This document shows, piece after piece, positions 59,250 to 64,000 of a DNA stretch of 64,000 nt. The notes under the pieces were generated by a model. The model was not told the origin of the DNA, did not search any database, and saw only the letters and a list, made by a program, of their open reading frames with translations. This DNA is from Fimbriimonas ginsengisoli Gsoil 348 (GTDB taxonomy: Bacteria; Armatimonadota; Fimbriimonadia; Fimbriimonadales; Fimbriimonadaceae). Positions within the stretch are counted from its first letter, which is position 1. The number at the start of each line of letters is the position of its first letter. Where the stretch lies: assembly GCA_945881865.1 (NCBI GenBank), contig CAMCVK010000006.1, forward strand, positions 1 to 64,000. The letters are read 5' to 3'. Position numbers and translations under genes: made by a program.

Positions 59250-59888
59250 ATGAGCAACTCCGAGTCAGTGGCAGAGCAGCAAGGCTCGAGCCGTCAAGAC
59301 CAAATCCTCCGTCTCGCGGCCGAAGGAATGACGGACAAGGAGATTGCCGCCCGGCTTAATCTCAGCCCGGAAACCGTTGGAACCTATTGGCGGCGCATTC
59401 TAAGCAAATACTCGGCGGCCAGCCGCACCGAAGTCGTCGCAAAGGTCGTTCGGCTCCAGGCAGACGCTTCAATTAGCCAAATTGAGGAAGTCAACGAGTG
59501 TTTGCGCGAAGTTGCCGACCACCTCTTGCTTGAGATGAGCGGAAGGCAGGAGCACAGCCTGGACCCGAACGCGGCCTTTGCGGCCGCCGCGCTCAGCATT
59601 ATTCGCCCGTGGGTGCTTGTCGTCGATACGGAGGGATTTCCGATGTACACGAACCGACTTCAGAACGGCGAGGAATCGAGCTCGGAGCCGTTCGAATGGA
59701 ACATTCACCCGGACGATCGCGATGCCGTGCGCAACGCTTTAGAGACCGTTCTCCATACAGGTCACCGTCACGAAATACTGGTACGCACTAAAGTGGGACA
59801 GGCGGAGATCGTTCCAAGTGTGGTGATATTCCATCGGGTCGAGATCGAATCGGTCCAGTCCGTCGTCATTGAAGTCTATCCCGCCTAG
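59250..59888 (+). CDS. LuxR-type HTH regulator with C-terminal PAS-like domain
   Basis: The 212-aa protein opens with a LuxR helix-turn-helix (ILRLAAEGMTDKEIAARLNLSPETVGTYWRRILSKY), which is unusual since the HTH is normally at the C-terminus. A helical linker (residues 75-105) and a PAS-like sensor (PWVLVVDTEGFPMYTNR...EWNIHPDDRDAVRNALETVLHTGHRHEILVR) follow. It is divergent from the STAS operon, so it may regulate it. Confidence 0.85.
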   Translation: MSNSESVAEQQGSSRQDQILRLAAEGMTDKEIAARLNLSPETVGTYWRRILSKYSAASRTEVVAKVVRLQADASISQIEEVNECLREVADHLLLEMSGRQEHSLDPNAAFAAAALSIIRPWVLVVDTEGFPMYTNRLQNGEESSSEPFEWNIHPDDRDAVRNALETVLHTGHRHEILVRTKVGQAEIVPSVVIFHRVEIESVQSVVIEVYPA

Positions 59889-60016
59889 TCGCTAGGTCCG
59901 GTCCGACCTCATGAAAGGTGTGACTGGTACGAACCAATTCTCTCGCTCAAACTGAAAGTGTTCTGGTCTGAGGAAAGTGTCCTCCAGAGAGCACTTTTTG
60001 AAACGGAGCGAACGGT

Positions 60017-60778
60017 TTGAATTGGTCTATACAGAAAATCTTGTTGGGGGGCTTGATCGCTACCATGGCGATTCCGGCGTATGCCCAAAAGATGGAGCAC
60101 AACGCGTTTCTTACGAAGCCGGTGTTCACAACTCAAGGCCTCGTTGATCAGCTCAAGCAAAACAAGGTCGTCCGCAAGCGTTACGAGGCACACTACAAAG
60201 TCAAAGCCCCGACCATCGAGCGATATTTCAAGAAACTTCGGTTGAGGCCATTGACCACGACGGCCAAGCGGCTGGTCTATAACGTCGACAAGAATTACGT
60301 CGTTCGAAGCCGGACGATTACGTTCCGCAAAGGCACGTTGGTCTACGTGGACCCGAAGGGCCGAATCGTCTTGAAGCGCAGTTGCGGGAACCCGATGACT
60401 TCGATCATCCCTCGCGAGACGCAGGCGATGTTCAAGCCATCGCCGGTCGAAGTAGCTGCTGCCTTAAACGAACCGTCGATTGAGGAAGAGCCTCCCGCTG
60501 GCCTCGTAGAGGCAACCGAGCCGCCTCCGGTCGTACCGCCGCCTGCAATCGTGCAGCCCGCCCCCGAGCCGATTGCCGTAGAACCAGCGCTGACCGAAAC
60601 TTTCATCGTTCCGCCGATCATTCCCGCGATCCCGCTCTGGCCGCTTGCACCGTTGGCTTTGTTGCCGTTCATCCCCACGGGCGACGATGGGAACCCGCCG
60701 GTTCCCGAGCCAGCGAGCATCCTCGTGATGACGGCCGGCGCTGCCGCGCTCTTGCGACGCCGCAAGAAACGAAGCTAA
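60017..60778 (+). CDS. PEP-CTERM-sorted exoprotein
   Basis: A TTG start gives a signal peptide (IQKILLGGLIATMAIPAYA). The middle has a basic domain (RYEAHYKVKAPTIERYFKKLRLRPL...YVDPKGRIVLKRSCGNP). A Pro/Glu-rich linker follows and the protein ends VPEPASILVMTAGAAALLRRRKKRS, a complete PEP-CTERM sorting signal. Exosortase is not in this window. Upstream, 59960-60000 holds AAAGTG/CACTTT dyads. Confidence 0.85.
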   Translation: MNWSIQKILLGGLIATMAIPAYAQKMEHNAFLTKPVFTTQGLVDQLKQNKVVRKRYEAHYKVKAPTIERYFKKLRLRPLTTTAKRLVYNVDKNYVVRSRTITFRKGTLVYVDPKGRIVLKRSCGNPMTSIIPRETQAMFKPSPVEVAAALNEPSIEEEPPAGLVEATEPPPVVPPPAIVQPAPEPIAVEPALTETFIVPPIIPAIPLWPLAPLALLPFIPTGDDGNPPVPEPASILVMTAGAAALLRRRKKRS

Positions 60779-61557
60779 GCCGGGTCGCCCCAGAGCATCT
60801 TCTGGCGGAAATGTTCGTCAGGCCGACTCTCGATTCTTGCCCGCAAACTGTCTGGCAAGATGTGAATCGGCCTTCCCATTGCCAGCAGTCCCTGCCAAAC
60901 TCGCGCTGCCTTAACCGACATTCTTGAGGCCGAGATGACTTCGGCTGGAGTCGCCCCCAGCGCAATCAGGCCGTGGTTTTGCAGCCAAAGCACCTTTGGA
61001 AGCTGTCCATGCTGCTCCTGAAACGCCAACACCGAACGGGCGATGGCTTTCGCAAGTTCAATTCCGGGATCGACGTAGGGCACCCAGCACGCGTATTGCC
61101 CGCAGCACACAATCTCATCGGGAAACAGGCGGCTATTCGCCAGCGTTTCGCTCTCTTCAAGGCACAGAAGCGGCAGCAGGGCGGTCGGATGCGTGTGCCC
61201 GACGACGTGAACGCCGGGTAGCCGCAGCAGCCAAGCATGCATGAAGGCTTCTACGCTGGGTACTTTGCCGCTCGCCGGGTCGTCGTTTGCTTCGCGTAGA
61301 ACCTCCCGCACTTCCTCATCGGTCAGGGTTCGGTGAAGCGCCGCGAGCAAAGGATCGAACCGAACTAGGACGAACCCGGCCGCTGAGATCTCGCGAAGAC
61401 TCCGTCCGCTTGCCTTCACCCAGAATTGGTCGTCGCCGGCCCGCGCACTGGTGTTGCCTTCCGCTAAAATCACCATGTCCTCGGCCGGATCGCCCAGGGT
61501 CCGCGATAGTTCAACAAATGAATCGGGCGGCCTGAACGAGTGGTCGATATTCGTCAT
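60775..61557 (-). CDS. Class II aldolase/adducin-family protein
   Basis: The 260-aa protein has the zinc-dependent class II aldolase motifs: ILAEGNTSAR (GN-S), VHVVGHTHPTALLPLLC (His-x-His) and LWLQNHGLIALG (third His). It resembles L-fuculose-1-phosphate or L-ribulose-5-phosphate aldolases/epimerases. It converges with the PEP-CTERM gene, with a 4-nt overlap. Confidence 0.88.
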   Translation of the reverse strand: MTNIDHSFRPPDSFVELSRTLGDPAEDMVILAEGNTSARAGDDQFWVKASGRSLREISAAGFVLVRFDPLLAALHRTLTDEEVREVLREANDDPASGKVPSVEAFMHAWLLRLPGVHVVGHTHPTALLPLLCLEESETLANSRLFPDEIVCCGQYACWVPYVDPGIELAKAIARSVLAFQEQHGQLPKVLWLQNHGLIALGATPAEVISASRMSVKAARVWQGLLAMGRPIHILPDSLRARIESRPDEHFRQKMLWGDPA

Positions 61558-61597
61558 TTCTCCATGCTACACGCATCTGGCGTGTCGGTAAATCTTC

Positions 61598-63253
61598 ATG
61601 AACTCGCCCAAATCCCTTTCTCGAAAAGACCTCATTCGTTCGGTAACGGCGCTTGCCGCCGCCAGCTTGCTTCCCAAGGCGGGTGCGGCTCCTGCCGTGG
61701 CGCCGACGACGATTACGGTGGAAGACCTTGCCGCGTACGAGAAGATTGCCGGGATTGAGTTCACCGCCGAAGAGCGAAAATCGATTCTTGCGAACGTGCG
61801 CGAAAGCATGGGCGGCTTCGAGGCGATCCGAAAACAGGAAATTTCCGAGCGAGACGGCCTCGCGGTCGTTTTCCGCCCAATTGGTGCCGGTTCCGAGAAG
61901 GCTCCGCGTGTGCAAACCAGGATCTCCAAACCGAGCGTGCAGGACATTCGGGGCCTCACCGACGAGGACATCGCCTTCCTCCCGCTGCGCGAACTGGGCC
62001 ATTTGCTTCGAACCCGAAAGATCACGTCGGTAAGCCTCACCCGGCTCTATTTGAGCCGCTTAAAGCTCTACGGACCCAAGCTGAACTGCGTGGTGAACCT
62101 CATGGAGGATTCGGCCCTAAAAAATGCCGCCGAGGCCGACCGCGAGATCGCAAGCGGAAAGTATCGTGGGCCCTTGCACGGCATCCCGTGCGGCGTCAAG
62201 GACTTGCTCGCCACAAAAGGCACGAAGACCACCTGGGGTGCCGCGCCCTATTCCGAGCAGATGCTGGACTACGACGCGGCCGTCATCGAGCGGTTGCGCG
62301 AAGCCGGGGCCGTGGTGGTCGTGAAGCTCTCCATGGGAGCGTTGGCCTACGGTGACTTTTGGTTCGGCGGACTCACGAAGAACCCATGGAATCCTGCGCA
62401 GGGAAGCAGTGGCTCGAGTGCGGGATCGGCGGCGGCAACGGCTGCCGGCCTCGTGGCATTCTCGATCGGCACCGAGACGCTGGGCAGCATTGTCAGCCCC
62501 AGCGAGCGCTGCCGAACGACCGGTTTTCGCCCGACCTTCGGCCGCGTTAGCCGGTACGGCGCGATGGAACTGTGCGCGACAATGGACAAGATCGGCCCAA
62601 TTTGCCGCGAGGTCGACGACTGCGCGCTGGTATTTGCCGCGATCTGCGGCGAAGACGCCCGCGACCCCAGCACGGTGGGTCGCAGCTTCCGTTACGCACC
62701 CGCACGCAAACTAACCGGCAAGAAGATTGGCTACACGGGAGAGTTGAAGCCCGATCACCCGTTCCTGAAGAACCTCGCGGAGCTTGGCGCGACGCTAGTG
62801 CCGATCAAGTTCGCCCCGATTGCCGACGGCATCACGACGATCTTGGAGGTCGAGGCATCGTCCGCCTTCGAGGAATTCACCCGGACCCGAAAGATCGACG
62901 AAATGAAGGGCTCGCTCTGGCCGCCGATCTTTCGGGCGGCGCGGTTCGTTCCGGCGGTCGAGTACCTACAGGCGATGCGCGCACGAACGCAGCTAATGCA
63001 GCGATTCGAGACGGAGTTGGGCGACGTGGATGCCGTGGTTTCGCTGGGTATCGGTCAGCCTATCGTTCACGTGAACTTCACCGGCCATCCGCAGGTGATT
63101 CTGCCGCAAGGCGACGATGGAAAGGGCAATAGCCGGGCGGTGTCGATCATCGGGCGCCTTTACCAGGATGATCGATTGCTGGAAATCGCGAAGCTTGCGC
63201 AGGACGCCACCGACTTTCATCGGCGGCGTCCGGATTTGCGCAAGCTTGGTTAG
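61598..63253 (+). CDS. Amidase signature-family enzyme, secreted
   Basis: The 551-aa protein begins with an SRKDLIRSVTALAAASLLPKAGA export signal that resembles a Tat/Sec signal. The AS-fold core has the Ser-cisSer-Lys triad: Lys in PCGVKDLLATKGTKTTWGA, cis-Ser in GSSGSSAGSAAA, and nucleophile Ser in SIGTETLGSIVSP. The substrate is an amide and cannot be told from sequence. Its 3' end overlaps the convergent M28 gene by 4 nt. Confidence 0.92.
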   Translation: MNSPKSLSRKDLIRSVTALAAASLLPKAGAAPAVAPTTITVEDLAAYEKIAGIEFTAEERKSILANVRESMGGFEAIRKQEISERDGLAVVFRPIGAGSEKAPRVQTRISKPSVQDIRGLTDEDIAFLPLRELGHLLRTRKITSVSLTRLYLSRLKLYGPKLNCVVNLMEDSALKNAAEADREIASGKYRGPLHGIPCGVKDLLATKGTKTTWGAAPYSEQMLDYDAAVIERLREAGAVVVVKLSMGALAYGDFWFGGLTKNPWNPAQGSSGSSAGSAAATAAGLVAFSIGTETLGSIVSPSERCRTTGFRPTFGRVSRYGAMELCATMDKIGPICREVDDCALVFAAICGEDARDPSTVGRSFRYAPARKLTGKKIGYTGELKPDHPFLKNLAELGATLVPIKFAPIADGITTILEVEASSAFEEFTRTRKIDEMKGSLWPPIFRAARFVPAVEYLQAMRARTQLMQRFETELGDVDAVVSLGIGQPIVHVNFTGHPQVILPQGDDGKGNSRAVSIIGRLYQDDRLLEIAKLAQDATDFHRRRPDLRKLG

Positions 63254-64000
63254 CGGATCGAGCGGATGAGGCCGCCGGCGGTTCGCTTCAGCCGGTCAAT
63301 CAGCTCGAGCACATAGTCATCCTCGTGGTCGTGCGGCTTAGTCGGGTCGTGGTCATGGTCTTCGTAAACCATGTCGGATCCGACGGCCTGCATTGCCTTG
63401 GCGTCCATCGCGACGCGCTCGGTCTTGGGGAAGCGAGCCAGTCGGGCATCAATGGTTGCCAGGTGGTAGGCGACGACGGCGTGGTTCGTCGAACTCTGCA
63501 CGAGGTACTCGGGAATGGCGAACTCGTACCGGTCAAACTGCGTGTGCCAAACCTTGCCGTAGTTCGATCGGCCAACTTCCTTCGTGAAGTAGGCGGGAAC
63601 ACCCGCCCAGGCGAACGGCGCATGGTCGCTCGAACCGGCGATGTTCAGCTTGGTCGGGGCGTCGAACGTCATTGGCATTTCGGGGAACGCCTTCACCGTC
63701 GGAGCAAAAGCGGCTTCGAGAATTTCCTTGTGCTCCGGCAGGCCGGTGTAGCCGCCCTGGTAGTTCGTGCCGCCGTCGTCGTTTAGCAAGGCGACGAACT
63801 TGTCGATGTTCGCTTTGTTGGCTTCGACGTAGGCGCGCGAGCCCAGCAGGCCCTGCTCTTCACCGCTCCAAAGGATGAACCGGATCGTGCGGCGAGGCTG
63901 CACTTTCGCGGCCATCAGGATGCGTGCGGCTTCGAGGGCAGCAACGGTTCCGGTTCCGTTGTCGCAGGTACCTTGCGATCCCGGCGAGTTCCAAGAGTCG
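63250..64000 (-). CDS. M28 family metallopeptidase, 5'-partial
   Basis: The frame continues through 64000 (QGTCDNGTGTVAALEAARIL), so the start lies outside the window. Zinc-peptidase residues are intact: CDNGTG (Asp bridging), LWSGEEQGLLGSRAYV (catalytic Glu and ligand Glu), LNDDGG (Asp) and KVWHTQFDRYE (His). A His/Asp-rich insertion EDHDHDPTKPHDHEDD near the C-terminus may bind metal. It is probably secreted. Confidence 0.9.
   Translation of the reverse strand, partial: DSWNSPGSQGTCDNGTGTVAALEAARILMAAKVQPRRTIRFILWSGEEQGLLGSRAYVEANKANIDKFVALLNDDGGTNYQGGYTGLPEHKEILEAAFAPTVKAFPEMPMTFDAPTKLNIAGSSDHAPFAWAGVPAYFTKEVGRSNYGKVWHTQFDRYEFAIPEYLVQSSTNHAVVAYHLATIDARLARFPKTERVAMDAKAMQAVGSDMVYEDHDHDPTKPHDHEDDYVLELIDRLKRTAGGLIRSIR

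Overview
The window is 64 kb of GC-rich DNA (roughly 60% by eye) from a diderm bacterium that is most likely a member of the Armatimonadota, Fimbriimonas-like lineage. I infer this from the run of 'FTLIELLVV...[10 protein letters not shown]' pseudopilins with a DUF1559-type tail, the PadR/HAAS gene pair, a PEP-CTERM protein, lipoboxes, a 16-stranded-porin-like protein ending in YRW, and many TolB/NosD-type secreted proteins. No search was possible, so the taxon is an inference. There is no rRNA, CRISPR array or prophage; one tRNA (Pro-GGG) is present.

Layout. 1-2.5 kb: a small + strand operon (Cys-rich membrane protein, RtcA-like cyclase lacking the nucleophilic His, HAD phosphatase), then a hairpin-repeat cluster. 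2.9-12.3 kb: a giant M28-like/FtsX fusion, GNAT, esterase, S51 peptidase, MATE pump and an orphan secreted protein. 12.4-16.2 kb: P-II, TPR protein, tRNA-Pro, DUF1905 protein, and a VOC/TetR divergent pair around a perfect palindrome. 16.3-20.4 kb: two large lipoproteins in lower-GC DNA. 20.5-33 kb: Met-rich protein, LemA/TPM pair, S9 peptidase, C15-like peptidase, CCA-adding enzyme, RecN, ribosomal proteins L33-L32, a Gfo/Idh-aldo/keto pair and FucI. 33-41 kb: cell-wall amidase, a cobalamin riboswitch in front of a pseudopilin, a GH2 glycosidase, a PadR-HAAS-pseudopilin-pseudopilin-lipoprotein operon, and malate dehydrogenase. 41.7-47.7 kb: Frr, PyrH, an ECF sigma factor, a glycosyltransferase, a 1.6-kb island bounded by 26-bp direct repeats and carrying an amber-interrupted SDH/ClpP-fold protease, a GbsR-type regulator, ferredoxin and an A-type Fe-S carrier. 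47.7-53.1 kb: a metzincin/beta-helix exoprotein flanked by about 190-bp multi-hairpin repeats that run up to a RAYT (Y1 HUH) transposase gene. 53-64 kb: sugar isomerase, PfkB kinase, porin, a REC-PP2C-HATPase/STAS partner switch, HTH-PAS regulator, PEP-CTERM protein, class II aldolase, amidase and an M28 peptidase cut by the window end.

How it fits together. Much of the window concerns the envelope and secreted proteins (pseudopilins, lipoproteins, peptidases, porin, glycosidase) and sugar use (FucI, GH2, PfkB, class II aldolase, Gfo/Idh, AKR). The most unusual items are the B12 riboswitch controlling a pseudopilin, the direct-repeat-bounded protease island with its in-frame amber codon, the hairpin-repeat family pointing at the RAYT gene, and the perfect palindrome that appears to have overwritten the start of a VOC gene.
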